From: a virus
Reading direction: 5' to 3' (one strand)
IMG/VR virus record: IMGVR_UViG_3300022200_008215
Coordinates: 1-53,868 of that record
DNA: 53,868 bases
Shown here: positions 7,886-16,461 of the stretch, one piece after another
How positions within the stretch are numbered: the first letter of the stretch is position 1
Layout of the letters: the number at the start of each line of letters is the position of its first letter
Program-made: the position numbers and the translations under genes
The notes under the pieces: model-generated
The model's database searches: none
What the model saw: only the letters and a program-made list of their open reading frames with translations
Told to the model about the DNA's origin: nothing

Positions 7886-8284
7886 TTAATTATTAAAACC
7901 GAGATAGAAATTATCATCATTACTAAGGTATAGTCCTCCTGTTATTGGTGTTGGCTCTCCCGACTGTGATACTATCTGTAGTATCCCCTGTGTATTTACT
8001 TTTAGTTTTTCAGAACCTCCTATACTTATTGTAAATTCATCTTCAATTCCATCTAATTCTATAAATAATGACCCTGTAATTTGTAAATCATTTGTAGTCG
8101 TCCAATATGACCCTGTTTCTTTAAATATTCCCGAGTGTTCTTCTATTATAGTGAGTATATCTATATTATCTAAAGTTAAGCCTCCCGAGATATTAAACGA
8201 GCCGGATAAATTAAGAGAACCTGTTAGGTGCTCTCCTAACTCTGGTAATGTATCTACTATTTGCTCCCAAAATACTTGTGCCAT
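7886..8284 (-). CDS. Small fibre-like virion protein
   Basis: A 132-residue protein with the ITGSL/LSGSF strand repeats seen in the larger fibres of this genome: LTGSLNLSGSFNISGGLTLD near residues 20-39 and LQITGSLFIELDG near 67-79. Its start codon shares one base with the stop of the gp15-like gene, so the two are co-translated. The N-terminal 15 residues (MAQVFWEQIVDTLPEL) are unlike the rest and may anchor it to the tail or neck. The short length suggests an adaptor or a truncated relative of the fibre genes. No family name can be given. Confidence 0.55.
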   Translation of the reverse strand: MAQVFWEQIVDTLPELGEHLTGSLNLSGSFNISGGLTLDNIDILTIIEEHSGIFKETGSYWTTTNDLQITGSLFIELDGIEDEFTISIGGSEKLKVNTQGILQIVSQSGEPTPITGGLYLSNDDNFYLGFNN

Positions 8285-9543
8285 TATACTATAAATTTAC
8301 CTGCTGCTACTATTTCCATCTGTTCTGTTATACTATATCCTAGTTCTGCATTAAATACTATTACAACATTCGATCCTACTTGAGATATAGATACTATGGC
8401 TGATGGTTCTGTCATTAATCCATTAATAAACACTTTAAAGTCATTAACTCCTAGTGCTGGGAATCCTGTTGGTGGTACTGCTATTGCGATATTAGTGAAT
8501 GTAATACTGTTATCTTCTGTATTTATCGTATTAGTTATTGTGTTGCTGTCTAGAAGTGCTGTTAGACTGATATAATCTCTCTCTTCTTCAGACATATTGC
8601 TTGTTACGTTTGTTATCTCTGTCTTTCCTGCTATTGCATCAAAGAATCTACCTTTTGGGTTTGCAGAAGCCTGTGTAGCTGCTTTTGCATTAAGTATCTC
8701 AGTTGTTCCAGCTAATTCTAATCCAAAGGTAATTGCTGATTTAGAATAAAATTTATTCATATTAGCTATCGATGTATTAATTGCATCTGGTACTATATGT
8801 CCCATCATAGTGATATTAAAAGAGGTCTTAACTGTTCTATCCTGTCCTTGGTTTAGTTCTGTTGAGGTAGTGTAGGTATCAATCATTGCTCGGAAACTAA
8901 ACCTCTCTGGATCACCCCAGTATGCATCTGAGGCGAAATTAATAGATTCTACAATTTTATTCATCTGTTCTACATACTCTGTAAAGATAATACATGAATA
9001 TGTTATGTTTACATAGTCAGGTATAATGACTCCGTATAGCTCTGTTACAGGAATCCTATTTGTAAGTGCTGCAAAGTTATCATATATGTTTTTTCTAGAG
9101 TACTTCTTTTGAAATATTGCAAAATTATTAGGGTTATTAGCGTCTAGCTTGTTTCCTAACGTTCTATTCTTTTCAATAGACTCTCTTTTAAACATAATAA
9201 GGGGAGTCTGTATTTTACCGTTTTTATCTCGGTAAAACCCGTCTTTTTGTACTGATGCCCACCTTTCTGGTGATCCGTACAGTATAGGTACAGCTATTCT
9301 CTTACCGTTCTGAGATACTGATGGTTTTATTACGTTATTAAAGTAGTATACAATGGTTTCGTCTATATCTTTTAATCCGATACTAAATTGCTTAACAGTA
9401 TCTCCTTTGACAGAGCGGTTATATGCACGATTCTTCTTAAGATCATCGGGTGTTGGCTGTTTTGCAGCATTATTATACGTATCTATGGAGTCTTGTGATA
9501 ATTCCGACTGTTTTTTAGGTACTATTTTACTACTATTTGCCAT
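8284..9543 (-). CDS. 15: Tail terminator / sheath-stabilising protein, gp15-like
   Basis: A 419-residue protein. Residues 80-95 contain RIAVPILYGSPERWAS, comparable to the RVPITYAS region of T4 gp15. The segment YSCIIFTEYVEQMNKIVESI (about 183-202) matches the gp15 pattern of an IFTxYxxxMxxIVExI helix, followed by a segment ending in a VNGWMYP-like equivalent (MMGHIVPDAI). T4 gp15 caps the contracted or extended tail and joins it to the neck. Here the protein is about 150 residues longer than T4 gp15, with an extra beta-rich C-terminal domain that includes FKVFINGLM. It follows the gp14-like gene with a 2-bp overlap, the same order as in T4 (13-14-15). Confidence 0.65.
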   Translation of the reverse strand: MANSSKIVPKKQSELSQDSIDTYNNAAKQPTPDDLKKNRAYNRSVKGDTVKQFSIGLKDIDETIVYYFNNVIKPSVSQNGKRIAVPILYGSPERWASVQKDGFYRDKNGKIQTPLIMFKRESIEKNRTLGNKLDANNPNNFAIFQKKYSRKNIYDNFAALTNRIPVTELYGVIIPDYVNITYSCIIFTEYVEQMNKIVESINFASDAYWGDPERFSFRAMIDTYTTSTELNQGQDRTVKTSFNITMMGHIVPDAINTSIANMNKFYSKSAITFGLELAGTTEILNAKAATQASANPKGRFFDAIAGKTEITNVTSNMSEEERDYISLTALLDSNTITNTINTEDNSITFTNIAIAVPPTGFPALGVNDFKVFINGLMTEPSAIVSISQVGSNVVIVFNAELGYSITEQMEIVAAGKFIV

Positions 9544-9544
9544 A

Positions 9545-10030
9545 TTATCGTACTTGTGTTACGCCTATCCTGTCTGCTCTTGTTAGATGGCAATCTACTA
9601 TTATAGATATTGATGATCCAAAGTTACTACCGTATTCAGTCAGGTTGTAGCTCTTGTCTCTACCTAGGAATAACTGGTTCTCTCTTACTGTATCTACCTC
9701 GTAGTAATCTTCTTGCCATAGTACTATGTCCCCTACTTCTGGTACGGTGTTTGCATCTACTAAATCTTCTCTTATGAAAGCAAATGATGCTTCTCTACCT
9801 AAATCCGGACCAAATTCACTTATATCTATTATTTGATCTCCCCTAGTTATTAAACAATTAAGTTTAACAGGGTTTAGGTATACTTTCTCTAGCGATTCCC
9901 CGTATATATTTGCTTGAGTATCGTCTAAAGACAGTTTATAATAGCCAATCTCTTGTTCTATTATATCTTTTAGTAACTCCCGGCTTATATTTACTAGGAG
10001 GTTAAAGTCTCTATTAGATCCAAACAGCAT
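9545..10030 (-). CDS. 14: Neck protein, gp14-like
   Basis: A 161-residue protein starting MLFGSNRDFNLLVNISRELL. The segment PEVGDIVLWQEDYYEVDTV (about 97-115) matches the pattern (GDxVxxxxxYYEIxxV) of T4-type gp14 head-closure proteins, which attach to the portal/gp13 complex and bind the tail. It is shorter than T4 gp14 (256 residues), lacking the T4-specific insertions. It is preceded by a small gene and a gp13-like gene and followed by the gp15-like gene, consistent with the T4 order. Similarity is by pattern and synteny, not alignment. Confidence 0.6.
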   Translation of the reverse strand: MLFGSNRDFNLLVNISRELLKDIIEQEIGYYKLSLDDTQANIYGESLEKVYLNPVKLNCLITRGDQIIDISEFGPDLGREASFAFIREDLVDANTVPEVGDIVLWQEDYYEVDTVRENQLFLGRDKSYNLTEYGSNFGSSISIIVDCHLTRADRIGVTQVR

Positions 10031-10033
10031 ATT

Positions 10034-10339
10034 TTATTTTTTCTTTTCTATTGTCTTTTCTGCAACTTCTATTTTCTTTACTTCAGGTATTCTTTGAATA
10101 GAAGTAGCTTTAAATGATGCAAACGCTTCACTAGGTGTCTTGGTTGTTAGTAATTTTACTTTTATTATTGCTGTATTATTATCTCCATTATGTGATACCT
10201 GGTTAATTGTTAACACCCCTGGCATTGCTCTAAGCATTTCCCCTACATCTTGTACTGTTATCCCTTCTGAATGTCCTACTCTTACCATTGCTTGGTAAAT
10301 TGAGAATTGTATTTCTGATATTATATTTGTAAGTTTCAT
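10034..10339 (-). CDS. Small head/neck-region protein with (I/L)xE leader
   Basis: A 101-residue protein that starts MKLTNIISE, one of the short N-termini ending in (I/L)xE that recur in this genome and resemble capsid-targeting peptides. Residues about 25-85 alternate strand and helix (RAMPGVLTINQVS..., then IIKVKLL, then IQRIPEVKKIEVAE), suggesting a small ferredoxin-like or ACT-like fold. The C-terminus is Lys-rich. It shares one base with the stop of the gp13-like gene and ends 3 bp before the gp14-like gene. Similar small proteins occur in this place in other T4-like marine phages as far as I recall, without known function. Confidence 0.6.
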   Translation of the reverse strand: MKLTNIISEIQFSIYQAMVRVGHSEGITVQDVGEMLRAMPGVLTINQVSHNGDNNTAIIKVKLLTTKTPSEAFASFKATSIQRIPEVKKIEVAEKTIEKKK

Positions 10340-11481
10340 TATCCTATGTATATCGTCATTGGTACCCCATTTAATGTCTTGGTTAGATAGTCACTTTCGC
10401 TGGCTTTTCTCTCTAATTGAGATGTTCTTGATGTTTGGTCTAACATCTCTCTTAAGTTTAAAAGTAGTGCTTCTTTTTCAGTTCTTGCATCCGCTAGTAA
10501 GTCTGCTTGATTTAATGTAGCTTCAGATCCAGGAACTGGTACTGTTGTATACTTTCCTCGTATGTATGCTAATAACTCTTTAGCTAAAGCTAGCGTGTAT
10601 CTGAATATCCACTGTCTTCCGACACTGTTTACAGTCTCGTACCTTGGATTATCATAAGGTACTTCCCCTATATTTGTAATTAGATCTCCGCCTTCTAAAA
10701 AACTTGCTGCTTTTTTGTCTGTTATTTTATAAAATTCAAACTTAAGACTGCCATTTGCTTTCGGTACAGGGAATATCTTCAATTTGTTATTAACTACCTC
10801 AAAGGAATATGCAGACCTTCGTATTTGGTCGTTAAATTCTATTGCCTGTATTTTCAGTATATCAAAAGAAGCTGGCATTAGTAGAAAGTTTACTCCTGGG
10901 CTATATGATCCAAAATCAAAAGCATCCATTAGGGACTGTAGTCCTGTTCCTGTACCTGCGTAAGGATCAAAGTACCTTAGGATTGCTGGTGGTGCTTCGT
11001 AGAAGACTCTTCTAATTTCTATTCCTCCTTCTATCCCCTGATCTATTGCCCATGCATCTAGGTCATAATTTTGTTGATTTAAAATAAGTTCAATAGATCC
11101 TGTATTTCTGTTCACATATCCCCCTACTTCGGTCTCTGTTCCGTAGTTTTTACTTATGTTTATAATCCTATCTAAAGTTGGATTGAGTATTTTCTTGTTT
11201 ACTAAACTTCCTGTCGAAGATCCTTCAAGAGATAAGTAATTTTCTCGTATTTTGTATTGAAATAGTTCGTTTCCGTATGTTGAGACAGCTTCTTCAAAGC
11301 AGGCAAAGAGGGAGCCTGATTGTAGTTCTACATCCATGAGTGGAAATCCTAATCTCGTACCACAGAATTTTGCTGCTTTTACAGCATCTATTTGAAAATC
11401 GGGATCACTGTCATAGAATCCAAATGGAGTCATTCCGGCACTAAAGTTTGCTGTACCGTCCCAGATAGTTATATTAGCCAT
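10339..11481 (-). CDS. Neck protein, probably gp13-like
   Basis: A 380-residue protein beginning MANITIWDGTANFSAG followed by TPFGFYDSDPDFQIDAVKAA. FGFYDxDxxFQxDAxKxAxxCxxRLGxPxxDVEL and a following FEEAVxxYGNE helix are typical of neck proteins of T4-like cyanophages, which I associate with gp13. T4 gp13 is part of the head-completion ring below the portal. The middle (residues 100-300) is beta-rich, and an FEFYKITDKKA segment precedes a C-terminal helical part. It is the first gene of the neck set (13, small gene, 14, 15) and is preceded by a TATTTATA motif 15 nt before its start. The gp13 label is by resemblance and synteny. Confidence 0.55.
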   Translation of the reverse strand: MANITIWDGTANFSAGMTPFGFYDSDPDFQIDAVKAAKFCGTRLGFPLMDVELQSGSLFACFEEAVSTYGNELFQYKIRENYLSLEGSSTGSLVNKKILNPTLDRIINISKNYGTETEVGGYVNRNTGSIELILNQQNYDLDAWAIDQGIEGGIEIRRVFYEAPPAILRYFDPYAGTGTGLQSLMDAFDFGSYSPGVNFLLMPASFDILKIQAIEFNDQIRRSAYSFEVVNNKLKIFPVPKANGSLKFEFYKITDKKAASFLEGGDLITNIGEVPYDNPRYETVNSVGRQWIFRYTLALAKELLAYIRGKYTTVPVPGSEATLNQADLLADARTEKEALLLNLREMLDQTSRTSQLERKASESDYLTKTLNGVPMTIYIG

Positions 11482-11496
11482 TTATATTAGTTTTCT

Positions 11497-11504
11497 TATA
11501 AATA
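11497..11504 (-). promoter_or_regulatory. Candidate late promoter motif TATTTATA (before neck genes)
   Basis: Minus strand reads GCTATTTATAAGA, 15 nt before the ATG at 11481, in the short gap after phoH. Confidence 0.4.
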
Positions 11505-11508
11505 GCAA

Positions 11509-12195
11509 TTAATCTCTGAAGGTTTGGTATACTTTAAGTATTGGAGCAACTATCTCATGTCTATGGTTATGTTCTAAGGCTATTGTTCTAAACCCGTCTA
11601 CTTGCTCCTCTATTCTCGAAAGAAAAGAGAATCCTGTTTCTCTTTTATCTTTTAAGTCTATTTGAGCCATATCTCCGCAAATGACCATTTTAGAGTGCTT
11701 CCCTAGGCGCCCTATGACAGTTTCCATTTGTGAATGCGTTACATTTTGCGCTTCATCTACAATAACAAAAGAGTTTAGGAATGTTCTCCCCCTCATAAAA
11801 GCAAATGGAACAATTTCTATAGTTCCGTTCTCTAATTCTTTTTTAATCTTCTCTTCAGTGTAGAGTAAGTATAAATTGTGGTAGATTGGTGCTAACCAAG
11901 GGTCCATTTTTGCTTGTAAGTCTCCTGGTAAGAATCCTATATCTTCTTTAGCAACAGTTGGACGTGTTATAACGATCTTTTTCACCTGTTTATTAAATAA
12001 CATATCTAAGGCTACTTGAGTTGCAACTAGAGTCTTACCTGATCCTGCCATTCCTTTTATAACAGTTATTGGAGATTCGAGTATTAAAGCTTTTGCAGTT
12101 TTCTGCTCTTCGTTAAGTTGGAGATTAAATTTAATTGGGTTTTTCGGTTTTCTTTTTTGGACGAATACATCATCAGTATGGTGGTTTGAAGCCAT
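11509..12195 (-). CDS. phoH: PhoH-like P-loop ATPase
   Basis: A 228-residue PhoH-family protein. Walker A is GMAGSGKT (48-55) and Walker B is VIVDEAQN (144-151), with the helicase-like ITRPTV motif (76-81) and a GDxxQID motif (174-180). PhoH-like proteins are common in marine T4-like phages and are thought to be RNA-binding ATPases or helicases, but their role in infection is not settled. The gene stands alone between gp23 and the neck genes. It follows a strong terminator and carries its own class-2 upstream motif, so it is probably expressed separately from the capsid genes. Length is normal for the short phage form. Confidence 0.93.
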   Translation of the reverse strand: MASNHHTDDVFVQKRKPKNPIKFNLQLNEEQKTAKALILESPITVIKGMAGSGKTLVATQVALDMLFNKQVKKIVITRPTVAKEDIGFLPGDLQAKMDPWLAPIYHNLYLLYTEEKIKKELENGTIEIVPFAFMRGRTFLNSFVIVDEAQNVTHSQMETVIGRLGKHSKMVICGDMAQIDLKDKRETGFSFLSRIEEQVDGFRTIALEHNHRHEIVAPILKVYQTFRD

Positions 12196-12217
12196 ATATT
12201 ATGAACGTTGAGTTTAT

Positions 12218-12235
12218 ACCTATACATATCAGAAA
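12218..12235 (-). promoter_or_regulatory. Class-2 upstream motif (before phoH)
   Basis: Minus strand reads TTTCTGATATGTATAGGT. It lies 22 nt before the phoH ATG, between the terminator of gp23 and phoH. It is the most divergent of the five copies. Confidence 0.3.
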
Positions 12236-12251
12236 ATAAAAGTATGTTCAT

Positions 12252-12275
12252 AAAAAAAGAGAGCCGAAGCTCTCT
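12252..12275 (-). terminator. Rho-independent terminator after major capsid gene
   Basis: Minus strand: AGAGAGC-TTCG-GCTCTCT followed by seven further T. A 7-bp stem closed by a UUCG tetraloop 25 nt after the gp23 stop. Very strong candidate. Confidence 0.92.
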
Positions 12276-12300
12276 AATTTTAATGTATACAGTTTAAATA

Positions 12301-13878
12301 CTATACTGTTTCTAGATCTGATACGAAAATACGACCGTAAAATTCTGGTCTAAGCATTTTCTTCGCATATCTGGTCATAATTCCTTTGCGGGGAGTAAAA
12401 GTATCTGGATCGTATACTAGTGGTGTCATCATTAATGGCACGTAAGGAGCATACACAGCACCTGTTTCCAAGAATTGAGAACCTCTGTAACCCATAAGGA
12501 TTGTGTTTTCAGTCATGTAAGGGTTTTTGTATACTTTGTAACGTCCGTTTAATGCACCTACTTTTTGTACACCAAATGCAAAATCCATTTTGTCACCGTC
12601 AGTGTTTGCAGCATATCCAGGAATTGATTCTAGGATTGTAGCTACAGTTGGAGAACATACTAAGAAGTTAGCTCCGCCACGTAAAGTTTTTTGGTGGATT
12701 TTGTTAGATACTTTTTGGATTTTAGTTCCTAAAGTTTGGAACCATTGTCCTTGGGTATTATAGAAATCTGAACTAGCTGTTGACCATGTAGTCCCATTCC
12801 ATAATTTATTATTAAGGGCTGACCATCTTTCAGTTGTTACAGCATCTTGTATTAACATATCTAAGATCTCTAAGTCAATCTCCATAGAGATATATTCAGA
12901 TAAGATAGATGTTAATTCAGCTTCTGCATCAATAGAATGATAAGCGTTAAGATCCTGAGCAAATTCTGGGGTCCATTGTGCTTTTAATTTTCTTGTTTTA
13001 GCAACAATTGATTCAGAAGCAAGCTGTACATTAATTTCTGGTATCACGATTGAACCACCTGGATTATCTTCGAAGTCACCTCTTGTGTTATCAGTTGGCT
13101 GGTTGTGGTATAATACAGATCCTGTTATAGAGGCAACTACTGTCAAAGCACTTCCTGTTACTACGAAAGTAACTGTATCTCCTGATACTGTAGTAAGCTC
13201 TGGGTTTGAAGTTACATCTACAGATGATGAGTAAAGACGGAAAGCTCTAACTGCTTCGTGATCGAAAGAAGAGACAGATGCCATATTTACTGCTACTGTT
13301 TTGAATCCTGATAATAGTAAATCATCGTTGTATGCGATAGAGGCTGAGGTTGCAGCTGCTGTTACTTGTTGTACTGCGAGTGATCCTGAGTTGATTGAGT
13401 ATCCGAAAGCTCCTGCACCGTAAAGGCCGCCAGAAACTTCTTCATCAACAGTCATCTTATCATTAGCAGTAGATACGTTACCGTATAAATTACTGTTAAG
13501 ATCTTTGGTACGTCCTCCAGTACCATATTTAAAATCTAAATAGAATACTAGTCCTGAAGGTAGATTCATTGGCTGTACAGATACGAAATCTTTAGCAGCA
13601 ATTTGAGCGAATACCTTACGCACTAGTGGTAGAGCTACTCCTGCCCACTGCTCACCTTGACCAGCGGAAAAACTACCTCCTCCTACGTTAGTACTTGATT
13701 GTTCTGATACAATCTGTTTTGCTTGATTCTCAAGAATCATAGCCATGTTGTTTCTTTCATTCTCATTAGAGAGTCCCTCTAATAAGCCTGTTTTAGTCCA
13801 CTTCCCAGCAAGTCTAGCTGAATCAGCTTGTAGAGACTTGTAGTTATTTGCACCTTCCAATAATTGATTTAATTCCAT
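12301..13878 (-). CDS. 23: Major capsid protein (gp23)
   Basis: A 525-residue T4-type major head protein. The N-terminus MELNQLLEG, then TKTGLLEGL (about 28-36) and NNMAMILENQAKQIV (about 43-57), is the pattern of gp23 precursors in T4-like phages. The core has the VFYLDFKYG, VAKTRKLKAQWTPEFAQDLNA (first 20 residues VAKTRKLKAQWTPEFAQDLN) and FLVCSPTVATIL elements. T4 gp23 loses its first 65 residues to the gp21 protease at an LxE-type site. Here (I/L)LE sites lie at residues 6-8, 32-34 and 49-51. It follows gp22 by 27 bp and ends before a UUCG terminator. The leader has no Shine-Dalgarno site but an A-run (AAAAAAACCACAC). Confidence 0.95.
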   Translation of the reverse strand: MELNQLLEGANNYKSLQADSARLAGKWTKTGLLEGLSNENERNNMAMILENQAKQIVSEQSSTNVGGGSFSAGQGEQWAGVALPLVRKVFAQIAAKDFVSVQPMNLPSGLVFYLDFKYGTGGRTKDLNSNLYGNVSTANDKMTVDEEVSGGLYGAGAFGYSINSGSLAVQQVTAAATSASIAYNDDLLLSGFKTVAVNMASVSSFDHEAVRAFRLYSSSVDVTSNPELTTVSGDTVTFVVTGSALTVVASITGSVLYHNQPTDNTRGDFEDNPGGSIVIPEINVQLASESIVAKTRKLKAQWTPEFAQDLNAYHSIDAEAELTSILSEYISMEIDLEILDMLIQDAVTTERWSALNNKLWNGTTWSTASSDFYNTQGQWFQTLGTKIQKVSNKIHQKTLRGGANFLVCSPTVATILESIPGYAANTDGDKMDFAFGVQKVGALNGRYKVYKNPYMTENTILMGYRGSQFLETGAVYAPYVPLMMTPLVYDPDTFTPRKGIMTRYAKKMLRPEFYGRIFVSDLETV

Positions 13879-13905
13879 AATTAATAGTGTGGTTTTTTTA
13901 GTTTT

Positions 13906-14973
13906 TTATTTTATAATTCCTGCTAACTTTTGCATTCTTAGTACAGTTTCATTAGCTTCTGTAATTATTTCTGGTCTTCTAGCAGTAATTCCAGTAGCTT
14001 TTGATGCCATACCTAATTTTGCTTCATTAACTTTTGATTTACTAGTTGTTCTAGCTATCACGTTTTCTGAAATTGTTTTGTAGACTAGTTTTGCTTCTTT
14101 AACAGTCTCTGCTTTGTCGAATGCAGTTATAATATTTACTTTTTGAGATTCTGTTAAGTTGTTTGCTTTAAATACTTTATTTAAGTAAAGTAATTTAGCA
14201 TTTAGCAAATTAGTTTCCTGAAGTTGTTTGCTAAGAGCTTTAATTGTTCTTAGTGCTTCGTTTAGTTCATAGATTTCTTCTTCATTACGCATTGCAGCAC
14301 CAGCACCAGCTCCTAAACTTTGCAAAGCAGCAAATGCTTGCTTAGCTATAGGACCTCCTTTTTTAGTTAATGCTCGTAGCCCGCTAATAATGTTATCTAA
14401 CCCTGCTGCTGCAGAATCAGATGGTTCACTCATTTTAGTAGATCCATACTCATCTACTTCATGAGACATTTCTCCAAGTTCTCTTAGAATTTCATCTAAA
14501 TCGATCTCTTCTTCACTATCCATTCCTACCATGTCGTCTGCTGGCATTTCTTCGCCGGGCATTTCTTCCCCAGCTTCGTCATTTCCAACTTCTTGAGCGA
14601 TGATATCGCGGATTAAGTTTTTAAGGTCTTCGACTTCCATGTCTTTTACCTCAATTTCTTCTGCTTCTTCCTCAGCTTCGTCTTCAGATTCTTCTGAATC
14701 ATTCTCAGCTTCTTCATCCTCTTCTTCGAAAGTGTATTCTTCCTCTAGTTGATCGAATGAGTTCTTTTCGTCAGCATCGATATTGCCTTGTGCTTCTGTT
14801 TTAACTACTCCTTCTTCTGATGCATCTTCCATCTCTTGAAGTTTAGCAGCTAACATATCTTTTAGATGAGGAGTTAAAGTCTCTTCCAAAGCTTGTTTAG
14901 CGTTTGCAATAGCGGCTTCACGAACAGATTTGGCTTCAGCAATAGCTTGCTTAAATAAATCTTTGTTTGCCAT
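13906..14973 (-). CDS. 22: Prohead core scaffold (gp22-like)
   Basis: A 355-residue protein placed directly before gp23, as gene 22 is in T4. Residues 1-60 are helical and charged (MANKDLFKQAIAEAKSVREA). Residues about 60-165 are extremely acidic with long Glu/Asp runs. Residues about 195-355 are helical with a basic C-terminus ending LRMQKLAGIIK. This acidic, helical plan fits the T4 internal scaffold that is destroyed by gp21 during maturation. AIAE|A near residue 13 and VNEA, ITEA in the last third are possible cleavage sites. A 246-bp leader with a terminator and a hairpin lies upstream. Assigned from order and composition. Confidence 0.75.
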   Translation of the reverse strand: MANKDLFKQAIAEAKSVREAAIANAKQALEETLTPHLKDMLAAKLQEMEDASEEGVVKTEAQGNIDADEKNSFDQLEEEYTFEEEDEEAENDSEESEDEAEEEAEEIEVKDMEVEDLKNLIRDIIAQEVGNDEAGEEMPGEEMPADDMVGMDSEEEIDLDEILRELGEMSHEVDEYGSTKMSEPSDSAAAGLDNIISGLRALTKKGGPIAKQAFAALQSLGAGAGAAMRNEEEIYELNEALRTIKALSKQLQETNLLNAKLLYLNKVFKANNLTESQKVNIITAFDKAETVKEAKLVYKTISENVIARTTSKSKVNEAKLGMASKATGITARRPEIITEANETVLRMQKLAGIIK

Positions 14974-14997
14974 TTTTAATAAAAATTTTTGTGTGTG

Positions 14998-15016
14998 TAC
15001 GATTATTTGAATCGTA
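14998..15016 (-). other. Hairpin in the leader of gp22
   Basis: TACGATT (14998-15004) pairs with AATCGTA (15010-15016) across a 5-nt loop, 24 nt before the gp22 start. It could influence translation or stability of the scaffold-capsid message. A GCATATTTATTATT element, close to the late motif, lies upstream near 15065-15078. Confidence 0.3.
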
Positions 15017-15114
15017 ATAGGAAAGTTTTTTTTTATAATGCGGTATAGTTGACCGTATATTTGTAATAATAAATATGCTGTTTAAATAAAAACAAGAAGT
15101 CCTTAGTTTTCTGC

Positions 15115-15157
15115 AAAAAAAAGACCCGTAAGCAGTTCTTATGTTATGCTTACAGGT
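15115..15157 (-). terminator. Rho-independent terminator before gp22
   Basis: Minus strand: ACCTGTAAGCA and TGCTTACGGGT form an 11-bp stem (one G-U pair) with a 12-nt loop, followed by CTTTTTTTT. It ends or attenuates the portal-protease transcript so that scaffold and capsid can be transcribed from their own start. Confidence 0.9.
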
Positions 15158-15219
15158 ACATCAATCCTGCGGTAGCGTCCGAGGAAATATTACTATGATT
15201 TTATCTTAATAGCTTTATT

Positions 15220-15879
15220 CTACTTTAAAGCTTTGAGAACTGCCTCTTTTACTACTCTTTCTCTCTTAGTTAGTCCTTCGTATAATGATTCGTAAGCTAA
15301 TTGGTGTATTTCATCACTCATCTCGTCATTGAGCTGATCTATCTCTTCATCTGTTAATGGGGTACCGTCTTCAAATTCGGCATACTCTATATAGGCATCA
15401 GAAAAGTCTGGGTAATCTGATGTATCTATGTTTGCTATGCTTATACTTCCTTTATCTACTCTAGAGCTTACCTTGTCTTCTTCCGATAAGTTATTTTTTG
15501 ATATATCAACTCCTTGAGTCATCTTGTTGAAATGTTCTGGTTCATGTTTTTTTAAAGCAGCAATATAGTGCTCCGTCTCACGTGGATTCATTTCTTCGAC
15601 TCCGTCTATATCATCGTAATCTGTTTCTCCGTAGGAACCTCCAGCATATCCCTTATATGCTTTTCCTGTACTTGGACTATATCCTAATAGCTCAACATCA
15701 TACCCTTCAAGATCATCTGAAGATTGGTCCATTTGGTTAAATGTACCCTGGCTAGCGGTTTGTTCGTCTTCATCTGTCCAAACTATATCGTTTGGAATAG
15801 TTTGTTCGTTTATTGTTCTTGAAGTAGAAGTCAACTTATTTTCTACTAAAAATTTTCTAAGGTCAAAATTGTTTTCCAT
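15220..15879 (-). CDS. Acidic head-assembly-region protein with (I/L)xE leader
   Basis: A 219-residue acidic protein between the prohead protease and the scaffold. It begins MENNFDLRKFLVEN, an (I/L)xE-terminated leader, with a second site at INEQ (about 24-27) and a third at LSEE. Residues about 60-120 are Gly/Tyr/Asp-rich, and the last 60 residues form acidic then basic helices (ending VVKEAVLKALK). In T4 the corresponding interval holds small prohead core proteins (gp67, gp68). The acidic nature and position suggest a core or internal head protein here too, but I see no sequence match. Its start lies 3 bp after the gp21 stop. Confidence 0.6.
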   Translation of the reverse strand: MENNFDLRKFLVENKLTSTSRTINEQTIPNDIVWTDEDEQTASQGTFNQMDQSSDDLEGYDVELLGYSPSTGKAYKGYAGGSYGETDYDDIDGVEEMNPRETEHYIAALKKHEPEHFNKMTQGVDISKNNLSEEDKVSSRVDKGSISIANIDTSDYPDFSDAYIEYAEFEDGTPLTDEEIDQLNDEMSDEIHQLAYESLYEGLTKRERVVKEAVLKALK

Positions 15880-15881
15880 TT

Positions 15882-16460
15882 CTATGCTCTTAATATTTCG
15901 TTGATTATTGAATTGATTTTTGTGTACTTATTTTCAGGGAGTTTTCCTTCGTTTAAGGATACTGGGTTCATGAAAGCTCCCTGTGTGGAAGGATTGGAGA
16001 CGAAATCCCAGCAGACTAATTCAAAGTCTTGCTGTACCTCTAATGTTCCTTCGTTTGTTTGTTGTACTGATCCTGTACCCCTAGAAGAGATTCCTATAGT
16101 ATGTCCTGCTTTTATAATTTCTTTGACAATATTTCCTACAGGTGTATTGAGTAGTTCAATTCTTCCTTTTAGCTCATCACCATCCCACCACAGGTCTTTT
16201 ACTACGTGGGAAGCATTTTTTAAAGATACTACAGCTGATTCCGGATGATCTAATTCTCCAAAAGCATTTCCATTTTTTACGAACTCATTCATATACTTCT
16301 TACACTCTCTTTCAAGCAAGGTCTTGTCGTATACTCGTCCGTTTTGGTTTTTAGCTCCTGCTCTTTGTAAAACTCCTTCTACTTCGTATACCCCCGGCCT
16401 TTCTTTAGACTCCCTGAGTATTGATTTAAATGGTGTTATTTCTACTAATAGGTTGTTCAT
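15882..16460 (-). CDS. 21: Prohead maturation protease (gp21)
   Basis: A 192-residue peptidase of the T4 gp21 type. Conserved blocks are RAGAKNQNGRVYDKTLLE (33-50), FGELDHPE (67-74) with the catalytic His72, GISSRGTGSV (123-132) with the catalytic Ser125/126, and WDFVSNPS (151-158). T4 gp21 cuts head proteins after (L/I)xE. I use the ATG at 16460, which falls 2 bp after the stop of the preceding gene; an upstream extension to 16547 would add 29 residues not seen in the family. It begins MNNLLVE and has SILRE, SLNEG and IINEI sites, so it may process itself as T4 gp21 does. It is the likely processor of all proposed cargo proteins. Confidence 0.92.
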   Translation of the reverse strand: MNNLLVEITPFKSILRESKERPGVYEVEGVLQRAGAKNQNGRVYDKTLLERECKKYMNEFVKNGNAFGELDHPESAVVSLKNASHVVKDLWWDGDELKGRIELLNTPVGNIVKEIIKAGHTIGISSRGTGSVQQTNEGTLEVQQDFELVCWDFVSNPSTQGAFMNPVSLNEGKLPENKYTKINSIINEILRA

Positions 16461-16461
16461 C

